Source: Bradyrhizobium sp. SZCCT0153
GTDB lineage: Bacteria; Pseudomonadota; Alphaproteobacteria; Rhizobiales; Xanthobacteraceae
Reading direction: 5' to 3'
NCBI RefSeq assembly: GCF_018129995.1
Contig: NZ_JAFCKS010000003.1
Span: 496,001-560,000, forward strand
DNA: 64,000 nucleotides
The translations under genes and the position numbers were made by a program. This document shows, piece after piece, positions 1 through 10,514 of the stretch. The notes below the pieces were generated by a model. The model was not told where the DNA came from. It saw only the letters and a program-made list of their open reading frames with translations, and searched no databases. The stretch's first letter is position 1, and each line of letters starts with the position of its first letter.

Positions 1-1618
1 AGATCACCGACCGGTGCTCGGGCCGGCTCTTGCGCATGAGGTCGCTGGCGAGCGTGAACTCCTCGATGCCGCCGCGCTCGATGTCCTGGAGGAAGCCGAT
101 GCAGCGGATCAGATGCTCGTCGACGGTGTAGTGATGATACATGTTGAACTGCATCATCGAGACGATCTTGCCGAAGGCGCGGATGAAATGGCCGAGCACG
201 CCGGTCTCGTTCATCCGCCGCAGCACGATCTCGGCGTTATCGGAGGTCAGGATCTCCATGAACAGCCGGTTCGCTTCCGGGTTTTCGCGCATCTGCGCGT
301 TGATCAGGCCGAGCGAGCGCGTCACGTCACGCATCGCGTCCGGGTGGAAGGCGAGGTTGTTCTTCTGCGCCAGGCGGAAGATGCGGATCAGGTTGACCGG
401 GTCGTGCTTGAACACGTCGGGCGCGGCGACATTGATGCGGTTGTTGTCGACGATGAAGTCGTCGCTGTCCGGGACGCGCCGTTTCACGGGGGTGGGGCGC
501 AGCCGCGCCATCATCCGGCTCAGCACCGGCGCGGGCTTGGCCTGCTGGTCCTCGAGCTTGGCGCAGAGGATGGCGGTGAGGTTGCCGACTTCCTTGGCGA
601 CCAGGAAGTAGTGCTTCATGAAGCGCTCGACGTCCTGCATGCCGGGATGCGAGGTGTAGCCGAGCCGGACCGCGATCTCGCGCTGGAGGTCGAAGGAGAG
701 GCGCTCTTCGGCGCGGCCGGAGTAGAAGTGCAGGTTGCAGCGCACCGACCAGAGGAAGTCGGCGCAGCGGCGGAAGGTGCGGTATTCCTGCGCGTCGAAC
801 ACGCCGCGTTCGACCAGCTCGTCGGTGTCGCGGACGCGATAGACGTATTTGGCGATCCAGAACAGCGTGTGCAGGTCGCGCAAGGCACCCTTGCCGTCCT
901 TGACGTTGGGTTCGACCAGATAGCGCGACTGGCCGCCGCGGCGGTGACGTTCTTCGCGCTCGGCGAGCTTTGCCGTGACGAATTCGGACGCGGTGCCCTG
1001 GACCACTTCCTTGTCGAAACGCTCGACCAGTTCGTCATAGAGCGGCTGGTCGCCGGTCAGGAAGCGCGTCTCCAGGATCGCGGTGCGGATGGTCATGTCG
1101 CCGCGCGCCTGGCGGATCGATTCGTCGACCGAACGCGTGGCGTGCCCGACCTTCAGCCCCATGTCCCAGAGGCAATAGAGGATGGCTTCGGCGACCTGCT
1201 CGCCCCAGGCGGTCTGCTTGTAGGGCAGGATGAACAGCAGGTCGATGTCGGACTCGGGAGCCATCAGGCCGCGGCCATAGCCGCCGGTCGCGACCACCGC
1301 CATGCGCTCCGCGCCGCTGGGGATCGGCGAGCGGTAGAGATGGCGGGTCGCGGCCGAATACAGGATGCGGATGATCTCGTCCTGCACGTGGCAGAGCCGC
1401 TCTGCGCAGCGGCGGCCGTGGCGGTCCTTCAGCAGGATCGCCTGTGCTGCGGCACGCGCAGCGATCAGCTCGGCCTTGAGCAATTGTGCCATGGCGGTGC
1501 GGAACGCGTCCTCGCGTCCCTGGTGCCTTTCGGCAAGCGCATCGACCGCGGCGGTGATCCGCGCGGTGTCGAAGCGATCATCCACCTCGGCCTTCTGCTC
1601 AGTCGCGACGCTGTCCAT
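1..1618 (-). CDS. glnD: PII uridylyltransferase / uridylyl-removing enzyme GlnD, 3' part missing (window edge)
   Basis: Bifunctional nitrogen sensor that uridylylates and deuridylylates PII proteins according to glutamine level. The first 539 codons are in the window; the family is about 930 residues, so the C-terminal half lies to the left. Translating the minus strand from the ATG at 1618-1616 gives MDSVATEQKAEVDD at the start. The nucleotidyltransferase signature TGGYGRG (residues 111-117) is followed by SDIDLLFI (123-130), whose aspartates bind the catalytic metals. Near the window edge MYHHYTVDEHLI marks the start of the HD domain that removes UMP. The gene lies in the same direction as mutS with about 2 kb of other genes between them. 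Identification is firm; only the ends of GlnD outside the window are unseen. Confidence 0.95.
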   Translation of the reverse strand, partial: MDSVATEQKAEVDDRFDTARITAAVDALAERHQGREDAFRTAMAQLLKAELIAARAAAQAILLKDRHGRRCAERLCHVQDEIIRILYSAATRHLYRSPIPSGAERMAVVATGGYGRGLMAPESDIDLLFILPYKQTAWGEQVAEAILYCLWDMGLKVGHATRSVDESIRQARGDMTIRTAILETRFLTGDQPLYDELVERFDKEVVQGTASEFVTAKLAEREERHRRGGQSRYLVEPNVKDGKGALRDLHTLFWIAKYVYRVRDTDELVERGVFDAQEYRTFRRCADFLWSVRCNLHFYSGRAEERLSFDLQREIAVRLGYTSHPGMQDVERFMKHYFLVAKEVGNLTAILCAKLEDQQAKPAPVLSRMMARLRPTPVKRRVPDSDDFIVDNNRINVAAPDVFKHDPVNLIRIFRLAQKNNLAFHPDAMRDVTRSLGLINAQMRENPEANRLFMEILTSDNAEIVLRRMNETGVLGHFIRAFGKIVSMMQFNMYHHYTVDEHLIRCIGFLQDIERGGIEEFTLASDLMRKSRPEHRSVI

Positions 1619-1799
1619 GCTTCACCGGATATAAGAGGCGGCAGGCGCTGTCACCCGCCATTCTCTGGCTATAGTCGTTCCATGCTTGAAAAGGCCGGCA
1701 TCGGGCAAAGTTGTTCCCAGGCGACCCGGTTTCAAGGGCGGGATTTTCTCGTTGATCTCTAGGTATAACTCCTTGAAAAACAATGAAGTTTCGGAGGGG

Positions 1800-2289
1800 T
1801 TGGGCAGGACAAACATTATACGACGCATTCTGCTGGCGGGAGCGGTGGCTCTTGCTGTGACCCAAGCGGCGAAGGCGGCGGATCCGCTCAAGGAAATCCG
1901 CAAGCGTCGCCGATCTGAAGGGCGAGCGCGTCGCGGTGACGCGCGGCGCCGATCCGTACATCTTCCTGGTGCGCGCGCTGCTGGGCGCAGGCCTGAGCGA
2001 GAAGGACATCGCGCCGGAGCTGCTTCAGCACGCGGACGGCAAGACCGCGCTGATCCGCTGCGACATCGACGAGGCTGTGGTGCTGGCCGACCGCGTGCTG
2101 GTGATGAGGCCCCGCCCGGGCCGGCTGTTCGACCGGATCGAGATCAATCTGGGCCGGCCGCGCGACTGCAATTCGCCGCTGTTCGAGAATTTCAAGCGAA
2201 GTGTGCTGACGTCACTCGACCGTTCGCTCGACCGCAGCGTGCCCGACCTTGACGCAACCCAGGGTCCCGGTCAGGCCATGTGGTGGTGA
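1800..2289 (+). pseudogene. Scarred remnant of an aliphatic-sulfonate ABC transporter (ssuA-like pieces fused to an ssuB-like tail)
   Basis: Three fragments are joined. First, a signal-peptide-like stretch (IRRILLAGAVALAVTQAAKA, then ADPLKEIR) reads in one frame from about 1800 to 1903; it resembles the N-terminus of SsuA-type binding proteins. Second, after a frame change, VADLKGERVAVTRGADPYIF and the following residues to HADGKTALIR (about 1909-2057) match the middle of the same family. Third, with no change of frame, DIDEAVVLADRVLVM and RPGRLFDRIEINLGRPRD (about 2060-2170) match the C-terminal end of an SsuB/TauB-type ATPase. The ATPase tail has no Walker A or signature motif. Two internal deletions, one with a frameshift, explain the structure. 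Family assignment is from remembered consensus, so homology should be tested by search. Confidence 0.6.
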
Positions 2290-2359
2290 CATTTTCTCTC
2301 TGGGCCGGTACATCGCAAGCCGGTACTTCGTAGAGACGAATTTTCCGGGAGAGAACAAG

Positions 2360-2869
2360 ATGGACGCCGCCGAACTGCGCCAGATGCAGGCTCCGATCAA
2401 GGAACGCTACAAGACCGATCCCAAGACCGCGATGATCACGCTGAAGGCAAAGGGGTCGACTGACAGCGAAGGCATCGCCTGCAAGGTCGAGACCGGCCGC
2501 GCCATCGCGATGGCCGGATTGCATCCGGGCACCGGCGGCTCCGGCCTCGAGCTCTGCTCCGGCGACATGCTGCTCGAGGCGCTGGTTGCCTGCGCCGGCG
2601 TCACGCTGAAATCGGTTGCGACTGCGATCGAGGTGCCGCTCAAGACCGGCAACGTCTATGCCGAGGGCGATCTCGACTTTCGCGGCACGCTCGGCATCGA
2701 CAAGGAGACCCCGGTCGGCTTCGCCGAGATCCGCCTGCGCTTCGAGGTTGATACCGACGCTCCGCAGGACAAGCTCGATCTGCTGCTCAAGCTCACCGAA
2801 CGCTATTGCGTGGTCTACCAGACCATCAAGAACGGCCCGAAGGTCTCGGTGTCGATGCAGCGGATGTGA
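2360..2869 (+). CDS. OsmC/Ohr-family redox protein
   Basis: 169-residue protein of the OsmC fold, whose members reduce organic or hydrogen peroxides with a pair of cysteines. The first cysteine of the pair is in the helix LEALVACAGVTLKSVA and the second in ERYCVVYQTI near the C-terminus, the usual OsmC arrangement; another Cys sits in LELCSGDM. The ATG at 2360 is chosen over upstream in-frame starts because it follows a purine-rich GGGAGAGAA and because the longer form would begin inside the upstream pseudogene remnant. The general OsmC subgroup fits better than true Ohr, so a physiological substrate is not assigned. It is a free-standing gene between the transporter remnant and a membrane protein. 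Confidence 0.8.
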   Translation: MDAAELRQMQAPIKERYKTDPKTAMITLKAKGSTDSEGIACKVETGRAIAMAGLHPGTGGSGLELCSGDMLLEALVACAGVTLKSVATAIEVPLKTGNVYAEGDLDFRGTLGIDKETPVGFAEIRLRFEVDTDAPQDKLDLLLKLTERYCVVYQTIKNGPKVSVSMQRM

Positions 2870-2875
2870 CTTCTT

Positions 2876-2898
2876 ACCCTCCCCCTCCAGGGGAGGGT
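2876..2898. repeat. Short C-rich/G-rich palindrome
   Basis: ACCCTCCCC, a 5-base loop, then GGGGAGGGT form a perfect 9-bp stem seven bases after the osmC-like stop codon. It could act as a weak terminator or mRNA end, but there is no T-run. A close relative with an 11-bp stem lies at 7926-7951, so this looks like a dispersed intergenic palindrome rather than a site specific to this gene. Confidence 0.6.
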
Positions 2899-2912
2899 GT
2901 TCACGGCCACCC

Positions 2913-3707
2913 ATGTCCCCCGACCCCCACTTCATCCTCTTCCTTCTACTGCGCATGGCGATCGCGGCCGCGTTCGTCGTGACGGCGTCTGTCATCACCG
3001 AGCGTTCGGGCCCGGTGATCGGCGCGCTGGTGGCGACCCTGCCGATCTCGGCCGGCCCGTCCTATGTCTTCCTCGCGCTCGACCATGACGCCGCCTTCAT
3101 CGCGCAGGGCGCGCTGTCGAGCCTGCCGGTCAATGCGGCGACGATCTTCATGTGCCTCACCTATGTCGTGCTGGCGCAGCGGCACAGTGTCGTGGTGAGT
3201 TGCGGAAGCGCGTTCGCGGTCTGGATCGTGCTGGCCTCAATCATCCGCCAGTTCGACTGGTCGCTCATCGCCGGGCTGGTCGTGAACTTCATCGCGTTCG
3301 GCATCTGCATTCCACTGCTGGCGGGCTATCGCCACGTGAAGATGCCGCTGGTGACGCGCCGCTGGTATGACGTGCCGATGCGCGCTGCGCTGGTTGCAAC
3401 CCTTGTCGCCATCGTGGTCTCGACGTCGGGCTGGGTCGGCCCCAGGATCAGCGGCATCATCGCGCTGTATCCGGTGGTGTTCTCCAGCATCATGGTGATC
3501 CTGCATCCGCGCATCGGCGGTCCGCCGACGGCGGCTGTGCTGGCCAATTCGGCCTGGGGTCTGCTCGGATTCGGCATGGCGATCGCCGTGGTGCATGTCG
3601 GCGCGGCCAATTTCGGCTCCGCGATCGGCCTCAGCCTCGCGCTTACGACCTGCATCGCGTGGAATCTGACGCTGTGGTGGTACGGGCGCAGGAAGCGGCT
3701 GGCGTGA
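2913..3707 (+). CDS. Integral membrane protein of unknown function
   Basis: 264-residue very hydrophobic protein with about eight predicted membrane segments, for example MAIAAAFVVTASVITE near the N-terminus, AFAVWIVLASIIR, LIAGLVVNFIAFGICIPLL, AALVATLVAIVVSTSGW, ISGIIALYPVVFSSIMVIL and the final IGLSLALTTCIAWNLTLWW, followed by a basic cytoplasmic tail GRRKRLA. No catalytic or transport signature was recognised. The start at 2913 is the first ATG after the palindrome and gives a hydrophilic lead of only a few residues before the first helix; no clear ribosome binding site is visible. It converges on mutS with 44 bases between the stops. Confidence 0.7.
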   Translation: MSPDPHFILFLLLRMAIAAAFVVTASVITERSGPVIGALVATLPISAGPSYVFLALDHDAAFIAQGALSSLPVNAATIFMCLTYVVLAQRHSVVVSCGSAFAVWIVLASIIRQFDWSLIAGLVVNFIAFGICIPLLAGYRHVKMPLVTRRWYDVPMRAALVATLVAIVVSTSGWVGPRISGIIALYPVVFSSIMVILHPRIGGPPTAAVLANSAWGLLGFGMAIAVVHVGAANFGSAIGLSLALTTCIAWNLTLWWYGRRKRLA

Positions 3708-3751
3708 GCTTCGGTGTGTGGGTTAGCCGAAGGCGTAACCGACCGCGTCTG

Positions 3752-6490
3752 TCACTGCTTCGGCAGTTTCGCCTTCAACGCATACAACGCATCGAGCGCT
3801 TCGCGCGGCGACATCTCGTCGGGGTGCAGCGCCTTCACCGCGTCCATCAGCAGTTCGGCTTCGCTCGGCGGTGCTGCTTCGGCCGCGGCGCGCGAGGGCA
3901 CCGCGAACAGGGGAAGGTCGTCGGCGAGGGCGCGCGCGGTCTGGCCGCGATCCTGGGCTTCGAGTTTTGCCAGCACCGATTTGGCGCGCGAGATGACCGC
4001 AGGCGGCAGGCCGGCGAGTTTGGCCACCTGGATGCCGTAGGAGCGGTCGGCCGAGCCCGGCAGCACCTCGTGCAGGAAAACGACATTGCCCTGCCACTCC
4101 TTGACGCGCACGGTGGCGTTGAACATCCGCGGCAGTTTTGCCGAGAGCGCCGTCAGCTCGTGATAATGCGTCGCGAACAGCGTGCGGCAGCGATTGCTCT
4201 CGTGCAGATGCTCGATCGCGGCCCAGGCGATCGAGAGGCCGTCGAAGGTCGCGGTGCCGCGGCCGATCTCGTCGAGGATCACGAGTGAACGCTCGCCGGC
4301 CTGGTTCAGGATCGCGGCGGTCTCGACCATCTCCACCATGAAAGTGGAACGGCCGCGGGCAAGATCGTCGGCGGCGCCGACGCGAGAGAACAGGCGGTCG
4401 ATGATGCCGATCCGCGCGCGCGTCGCCGGCACGAAGCTGCCGACCTGGGCGAGCAGCGCAATCAGCGCGTTCTGGCGCAGGAAGGTCGATTTACCGGCCA
4501 TGTTGGGACCGGTCAGCAGCCAAAGCTGGCCGGATTTTTGCGCAGGTCCCGGCGACAGGTCGCAGGCATTGGCGATGAACGGCTCGCCGTTGCGCTTGAG
4601 CGCCTGCTCCACCACGGGATGGCGGCCGGCCTCGATGGCGAAGCCGAGGGACTCGTCGACCTCGGGCCGCACGTAATTGTCGTCGATTGCGAGCTTGGCC
4701 AGCGAGGTCGCGACGTCGAGCAATGCGAAGGCATGGGCGGCGGCGCGCAGGTCATCGCTGATATCCAGTGCTCTGGCGCAGAGCCGTTCAAAGATCTCGA
4801 GCTCGAGCCCGAGCGCACGGTCGCCGGCGTTGGCGATCTTGGCTTCGATCTCCCCGAGTTCGGAGGTGGTGAAGCGAACCTGTCCCGCCAGCGTCTGGCG
4901 GTGAATGAAAGTGGCGTTCAAGGGCGCCGACATCAGCTTGTCGCCGTGCTGCGCGGTGACCTCGACGAAATAGCCGAGCACATTGTTGTGCCGGATCTTG
5001 AGACCCTTGACGCCCGTGTGGTCGGCGTAGCGCGCCTGCATCGAAGCGACCACCAGGCGCGAGGCGTCGCGCAGGCTTCGCGTTTCGTCCAGCGCGGGCT
5101 CGTAGCCCTGACGAACGAAGCCGCCGTCGCGCTTGATCAGTGGCAATTGATCGTCGAGCGCGCAGGCAAGTTCGGATGCCAATTCGCGCGACGGACGTTG
5201 CAGGGCTGCCATGACCGCGGCGATCTCCTGCGGCGGCTGGTCGATCTCGCCGAGCCGCGACAGCACCTGGTCGGCGGCGACGATGCCGTCGCGCAAGCCG
5301 GCAAGGTCGCGCGGTCCGCCGCGGCCGACCGAGAGGCGGGCCAGCGCCCGCGACATGTCGGGCGCGCCGCGCAGGATGCTGCGGATGTCCTCGCGCGCGG
5401 CCGAATCCGCAACGAAGGCGCTGACGGCATCGAGCCGCCTTGCAATTGCCGGAGCGTCGGTCAGGGGCGCTGCTAACCGCTGCGCCAGCAAACGCGAGCC
5501 GGCCGAGGTCACCGTGCAGTCGATCGCGTCGAGCAGCGAGCCGCGGCGCTCGCCGGCGAGCGTTCGCGTCAATTCGAGATTGGCACGCGTCGCCGGATCG
5601 ATCGCCATTGTGGCGCCAGAGGCTTCGCGGGCTGGCGGCGACAGCGGCGGATGCTTGCCGACCTGGGTGCGGTCGACATAGGTGACGGCGGCCGCCGCGG
5701 CGGTGGCCTCCAACCGCGTCAGCTGCGCCAGCCCGTCCATGGTCGCGACGGCAAAATAGCCGCAGAGCCGCTTCTCGGCGGTGGCGCCGTCGAAGACGTC
5801 GCGGGTCAGCGGCGTCACTGCCGGCAATTCGCGCAAGGTCTGCCCGAGCTCGCTGTCGTTATAGAGCGCGTCGGTGACGATGGCCTCGTTCGGGTTGATG
5901 CGCGCCAGTGTCGCGGCGAGCTCGCCGCCCGAACATTCCATCACGGTGAATTCGGCGGTCGAGATGTCGATCCAGGCGAGGCCGAAGCGGTCGCCGCCGC
6001 CGGAGGAGCGGGCGCGCGCAATCGCCAGCAGGTAATTGTTGGCGCGTGCGTCGAGCAGCGTGTCCTCGGTCAGCGTGCCCGGCGTCACCAGCCGTACCAC
6101 GCCGCGGCGCACCACGCTCTTGTTGCCGCGCGCTTTCGCGGCGGCGGGATCCTCGGTCTGCTCGCACACCGCGACCCGGTGGCCGGCGGTGATCAGGCGG
6201 TGCAGATAATCCTCGGAGCGCTCGACCGGCACGCCGCACATCGGAATGTCCGCGCCCTGATGCTTGCCGCGCTTGGTCAGCACGATGCCGAGCGTCTTCG
6301 AGGCGATCTCGGCGTCCTCGAAGAACAATTCGTAGAAATCGCCCATCCGGTAGAACAGCAAGAGGCCCTGATGCGCCGCCTTGATTTCAAGGTATTGCTC
6401 CATCATCGGCGTGACGCGCGCGGCGGCTTCTACCTGCGGCGCGGGCGTCGGTTCAGGTTCTGGCGCGGGAATGGGCTGCTGTAGTGTCAT
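3752..6490 (-). CDS. mutS: DNA mismatch repair protein MutS
   Basis: 912-residue mismatch-recognition ATPase, close to the usual MutS length (about 850-900). The mismatch-binding Phe-x-Glu motif is in [13 protein letters not shown] in the N-terminal domain. The ATPase has Walker [14 protein letters not shown] (about residue 661), the [19 protein letters not shown] signature and ATHYHELT. The C-terminus carries the [13 protein letters not shown] element of dimerising MutS proteins. A proline/glutamate-rich N-terminal extension of about 25 residues precedes the core. The gene is divergent from pcaF, with about 215 bases between the starts. Nothing appears missing or broken. Confidence 0.97.
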   Translation of the reverse strand: MTLQQPIPAPEPEPTPAPQVEAAARVTPMMEQYLEIKAAHQGLLLFYRMGDFYELFFEDAEIASKTLGIVLTKRGKHQGADIPMCGVPVERSEDYLHRLITAGHRVAVCEQTEDPAAAKARGNKSVVRRGVVRLVTPGTLTEDTLLDARANNYLLAIARARSSGGGDRFGLAWIDISTAEFTVMECSGGELAATLARINPNEAIVTDALYNDSELGQTLRELPAVTPLTRDVFDGATAEKRLCGYFAVATMDGLAQLTRLEATAAAAAVTYVDRTQVGKHPPLSPPAREASGATMAIDPATRANLELTRTLAGERRGSLLDAIDCTVTSAGSRLLAQRLAAPLTDAPAIARRLDAVSAFVADSAAREDIRSILRGAPDMSRALARLSVGRGGPRDLAGLRDGIVAADQVLSRLGEIDQPPQEIAAVMAALQRPSRELASELACALDDQLPLIKRDGGFVRQGYEPALDETRSLRDASRLVVASMQARYADHTGVKGLKIRHNNVLGYFVEVTAQHGDKLMSAPLNATFIHRQTLAGQVRFTTSELGEIEAKIANAGDRALGLELEIFERLCARALDISDDLRAAAHAFALLDVATSLAKLAIDDNYVRPEVDESLGFAIEAGRHPVVEQALKRNGEPFIANACDLSPGPAQKSGQLWLLTGPNMAGKSTFLRQNALIALLAQVGSFVPATRARIGIIDRLFSRVGAADDLARGRSTFMVEMVETAAILNQAGERSLVILDEIGRGTATFDGLSIAWAAIEHLHESNRCRTLFATHYHELTALSAKLPRMFNATVRVKEWQGNVVFLHEVLPGSADRSYGIQVAKLAGLPPAVISRAKSVLAKLEAQDRGQTARALADDLPLFAVPSRAAAEAAPPSEAELLMDAVKALHPDEMSPREALDALYALKAKLPKQ

Positions 6491-6706
6491 GAGCGGCGGA
6501 AACTACCCAATTTCGTCCAGCCAAACTATCGCTTTGGCCCGGGACGGGAGGTTTTCCACGTTGTCCGCACCGCGGCATGCGTGGCCGGCGTGCGCCCCCC
6601 ACGGAACAAGCGCGTATCAGTCAATTGACCTGCCGCGGGCGCCCTCCTAAAACTCCGCCGTCATTGAAGAATTCTGGCCGAACCGCGGCATTCAGGGAGA
6701 ACAGCG

Positions 6707-7915
<1,209 letters not shown>

Positions 7916-7925
7916 GCTCTCTCCT

Positions 7926-7951
7926 CCCTCTCCCCGCTTGCGGGGAGAGGG
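7926..7951. repeat. Perfect 11-bp palindrome between pcaF and the dioxygenase gene
   Basis: CCCTCTCCCCG, loop CTTG, CGGGGAGAGGG. It lies just after the pcaF stop and 17 bases before the next ATG. It has no T-run, so it is more likely a dispersed palindromic element or mRNA stabiliser than an efficient terminator. A shorter relative is at 2876-2898. Confidence 0.7.
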
Positions 7952-7967
7952 TTTCAGGGATCGTGCC

Positions 7968-8861
7968 ATGATCATCGCGCGCGAGCAGGACGTCACGGCC
8001 GCCGCCTTGGCGGTGATGGAGCGAACCTCCGATCCGCGGATGCGCCAGATCATGGTCTCGCTGGTCAAGCACCTGCATGGCTTCGTCCGCGATGTGCGCC
8101 TGACCGAGAAGGAATTCCGCGACGCCACCGCGATCGTGGCCGAGCTCGGCAAGCTGACCACCGACACGCATAATGAAGTCGTGTTGATGGCGGGCTCGCT
8201 CGGGGTCTCCCCGCTCGTCTGCCTGCTGAACAACGGCGATCAGGGCAATACGGAGACGGATCAGTCGCTGCTCGGACCCTTCTGGCGGTTGAACTCGCCG
8301 CGGGTAGAGAACGGCGGATCGATCGTGCGCTCCGAGACGCCGGGGGCGTCGCTGTTCGTCAACGGCCGCGTCGTGGACAAGGCCGGCCGGCCGATCGCCG
8401 GCGCCGAGGTCGATGTCTGGCACGCCTCACCGGTCGGGCTCTATGAGAACCAGGATCCCGAGCAGGCCGACATGAACCTGCGCGGCAAGTTCACGACCGA
8501 TGAGGATGGGCGCTTCGCTTTCCGTTCGGTGATGATGATCGGTTATCCCATCCCGACCGATGGCGTGGTAGGCCGCCTGCTCAAGGCGCAGACCCGGCAC
8601 CCCTATCGTCCCGCACACCTGCACGCTTTGGTCTTCAAGCCCGGATTCAAGGTGCTGATCTCGCAGGTCTACGACCCCGCCGATCCGCATATCGACAGCG
8701 ACGTGCAGTTCGGTGTGACACAAGCGCTGATCGGCCATTTCCTGCGCCATGATTCGCCGCATCCGACCGAGCGCGATGTCGCGACGCCCTGGTATTCGCT
8801 CGACCACACCTACCGGCTCGAGGCCGGCGAAGCCGTGCTGCCGCGTCCGCCGATCAAATAG
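7968..8861 (+). CDS. Intradiol ring-cleavage dioxygenase, hydroxyquinol/catechol 1,2-dioxygenase type
   Basis: 297-residue non-heme Fe(III) dioxygenase with the N-terminal helical linker domain (about residues 1-95) and the dioxygenase core. The four iron ligands are visible: Tyr159 (WHASPVGLYE), Tyr193 (MIGYPIP), His217 and His219 (YRPAHLHALV). The linker domain and length match catechol/hydroxyquinol 1,2-dioxygenases rather than protocatechuate enzymes. WHASPVGLYENQD is the form I associate with hydroxyquinol enzymes, but substrate preference is inferred. The ATG at 7968 follows CAGGGATCGTGCC; an in-frame TTG further upstream would read through the palindrome and is rejected. The gene sits between pcaF and pcaH on the same strand. 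Confidence 0.85.
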   Translation: MIIAREQDVTAAALAVMERTSDPRMRQIMVSLVKHLHGFVRDVRLTEKEFRDATAIVAELGKLTTDTHNEVVLMAGSLGVSPLVCLLNNGDQGNTETDQSLLGPFWRLNSPRVENGGSIVRSETPGASLFVNGRVVDKAGRPIAGAEVDVWHASPVGLYENQDPEQADMNLRGKFTTDEDGRFAFRSVMMIGYPIPTDGVVGRLLKAQTRHPYRPAHLHALVFKPGFKVLISQVYDPADPHIDSDVQFGVTQALIGHFLRHDSPHPTERDVATPWYSLDHTYRLEAGEAVLPRPPIK

Positions 8862-8919
8862 GCCGCTTGTGCCAGGCACCGGGCGCAGGGGGACTGCCAA
8901 ACTCGCTTCCCCAAATTAG

Positions 8920-8932
8920 TTATATCCTATAA
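8920..8932. promoter_or_regulatory. AT-rich palindrome upstream of pcaH
   Basis: TTATA-TCC-TATAA is a perfect 5-bp inverted repeat in an otherwise GC-rich gap between the hydroxyquinol-type gene and pcaH. The right arm overlaps a TATAAT that could serve as a -10 box. It could be a promoter with an overlapping operator for pcaHG; no match to the PcaQ site I remember was seen. Functional role is inference. Confidence 0.4.
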
Positions 8933-8987
8933 TGATTGACGGAAGCGTTGACCGGCCGATCCGAAATGGCCGGGGAGGAGTTCGCCC

Positions 8988-9689
8988 ATGACATTCATCT
9001 ATCCCGTCGACAGCAACAAGGCGCATCCGTTGCCGCTGTCGCCCGAGTACAAGAGTTCGATCAAGCGCGCGCCGAACAAGCCCTTGATCCCGATGCGCCA
9101 CACGCTGTCGGAATTGACCGGCCCCGTCTACGGCCACGAGACCTTGCGCGAGGGCGACAGCGATCTCACCACCCAGCATACGGGCGAGCCGATTGGCGAG
9201 CGCATCATCGTGCACGGCCATGTGCGCGACGAGGACGGCCGCGGCGTGCCGAACTCGCTGGTCGAGATCTGGCAGGCCAATTCCTGCGGCCGCTACGTTC
9301 ACGTCCGCGACCAGCACCCGGCCCCGCTCGATCCGAATTTCACCGGCGCGGGCCGCACCGTCAGCGATGCCTCCGGGTACTATCGTTTCGTCACCATCAA
9401 GCCCGGCGCGTATCCCTGGGGCAATCATCACAACGCTTGGCGCCCGGCCCACATCCATCTCTCGGTGTTCGGTCATTCCTTCGTCACGCGGCTCGTGACG
9501 CAAATGTATTTCCCGAACGATCCCCTGTTTCCGTTCGATCCGATCTTCAACTCGGTGCCGGACGAGAAGGCGCGGGCGCGGATGGTCTCCGCGTTCGACC
9601 TCGAGAACACCCAGCCCGAATGGGCGCTGTGCTACCGCTTTGACATCGTGCTGCGCGGCAAGAACGCCACGCCTATGGAGAACCATTAA
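8988..9689 (+). CDS. pcaH: Protocatechuate 3,4-dioxygenase beta subunit
   Basis: 233-residue catalytic subunit of the enzyme that opens protocatechuate to beta-carboxy-cis,cis-muconate. The iron ligands are Tyr103 (CGRYVHV), Tyr142 (GAYPWGNHHNAWRPAHIHL) and His155/His157 in the same stretch. The N-terminal MTFIYPVDS and the length are typical of PcaH. Start ATG 8988 follows a GGGGAGGAG ribosome binding site. Its stop is immediately followed by the start of pcaG, so the two subunits are made from one message. Confidence 0.95.
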   Translation: MTFIYPVDSNKAHPLPLSPEYKSSIKRAPNKPLIPMRHTLSELTGPVYGHETLREGDSDLTTQHTGEPIGERIIVHGHVRDEDGRGVPNSLVEIWQANSCGRYVHVRDQHPAPLDPNFTGAGRTVSDASGYYRFVTIKPGAYPWGNHHNAWRPAHIHLSVFGHSFVTRLVTQMYFPNDPLFPFDPIFNSVPDEKARARMVSAFDLENTQPEWALCYRFDIVLRGKNATPMENH

Positions 9690-10292
9690 GTGCAGGACAA
9701 TGTGAAGGACAACGGGATCACGCCATCGCAGACGGTCGGCCCGTTCTTCAAATACGGCCTGACGCCGACCGGCGAATACGCCTGGAACGACGCGTTCACC
9801 AGCTCCACGCTCACGCCTGACGTTACCGGCGACCGCGTCCGGATCGAGGGCCGCGTGTTCGATGGCGACGGCGTCGTCGTGCCTGACGTCATGCTCGAGA
9901 TCTGGCAGGCAGACGCGCAGGGCCGCTTTGCCGACCCGCAGGACAAGCGCGCGTTGCCGAATGCGAGCTTCCGCGGTTTTGCGCGCTGCGGCACCGACAA
10001 GGATGGCAACTACGCTTTCGAGACCATCAAGCCGGGCGTGGTGCCGGATCCCGACGGCAAGCCGCAGGCGCCGCACATTCTTCTTGCGGTGTTCGGGCGC
10101 GGCATGCTGCGGCATCTCTATACCCGGATCTATTTCAGCGACGAGGCCGGCAATGCCGCCGACCCGGTGCTCGCGCTGGTACCCGCCGACCGCCGCGCCA
10201 CGCTGACGGCGGTGCGCGAAGCCGGCAAGGCGGTCTATCGCCTCGACCTGCGGCTTCAGGGCGACAACGAGACGGTGTTCTTCGACGTGTGA
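9690..10292 (+). CDS. pcaG: Protocatechuate 3,4-dioxygenase alpha subunit
   Basis: 200-residue partner subunit of PcaH. It has the PSQTVGPFFKYGLTP start of the family and the intradiol fold (VMLEIWQADAQGRFADP), but like other alpha subunits it does not keep the full Tyr/Tyr/His/His iron set: the expected first Tyr position reads GRFAD. It contributes to the active-site pocket. It starts with GTG at 9690, directly after the pcaH stop, so translational coupling is likely. No pcaB, C, D, I, J or Q gene is in the window, so the rest of the pathway must be elsewhere. A strong hairpin follows. Confidence 0.95.
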   Translation: MQDNVKDNGITPSQTVGPFFKYGLTPTGEYAWNDAFTSSTLTPDVTGDRVRIEGRVFDGDGVVVPDVMLEIWQADAQGRFADPQDKRALPNASFRGFARCGTDKDGNYAFETIKPGVVPDPDGKPQAPHILLAVFGRGMLRHLYTRIYFSDEAGNAADPVLALVPADRRATLTAVREAGKAVYRLDLRLQGDNETVFFDV

Positions 10293-10324
10293 AACGACGG
10301 AGTTTGTTGGCCGTCCATGTTGAG

Positions 10325-10355
10325 ATGCCCGGGGCCGCCCGGGCATTCGCGTTTT
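10325..10355 (+). terminator. Rho-independent terminator after pcaG
   Basis: ATGCCCGGG, loop GCCG, CCCGGGCAT: a perfect 9-bp GC-rich stem followed by TCGCGTTTT. It lies 33 bases after the pcaG stop and closes the ring-cleavage unit. Confidence 0.8.
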
Positions 10356-10514
10356 GGCTCACAAGTTATTGGTATCTCGATATGGGCCTTCACCCGCGAG
10401 CCCGCGACCTCCGGTATCGTACGTAGCTCTCGCTGCCAGTTTCCGACAGCTTCATTCAATGTCCGTTGAGGACAACGGGCTACGAATAGGACAACTCATA
10501 CTGCGGGTCCTTTC

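Noticed and set aside
14..1762. 582-codon plus-strand open frame over glnD
   Set aside because: Antisense to GlnD, whose nucleotidyltransferase and HD motifs read well on the minus strand.
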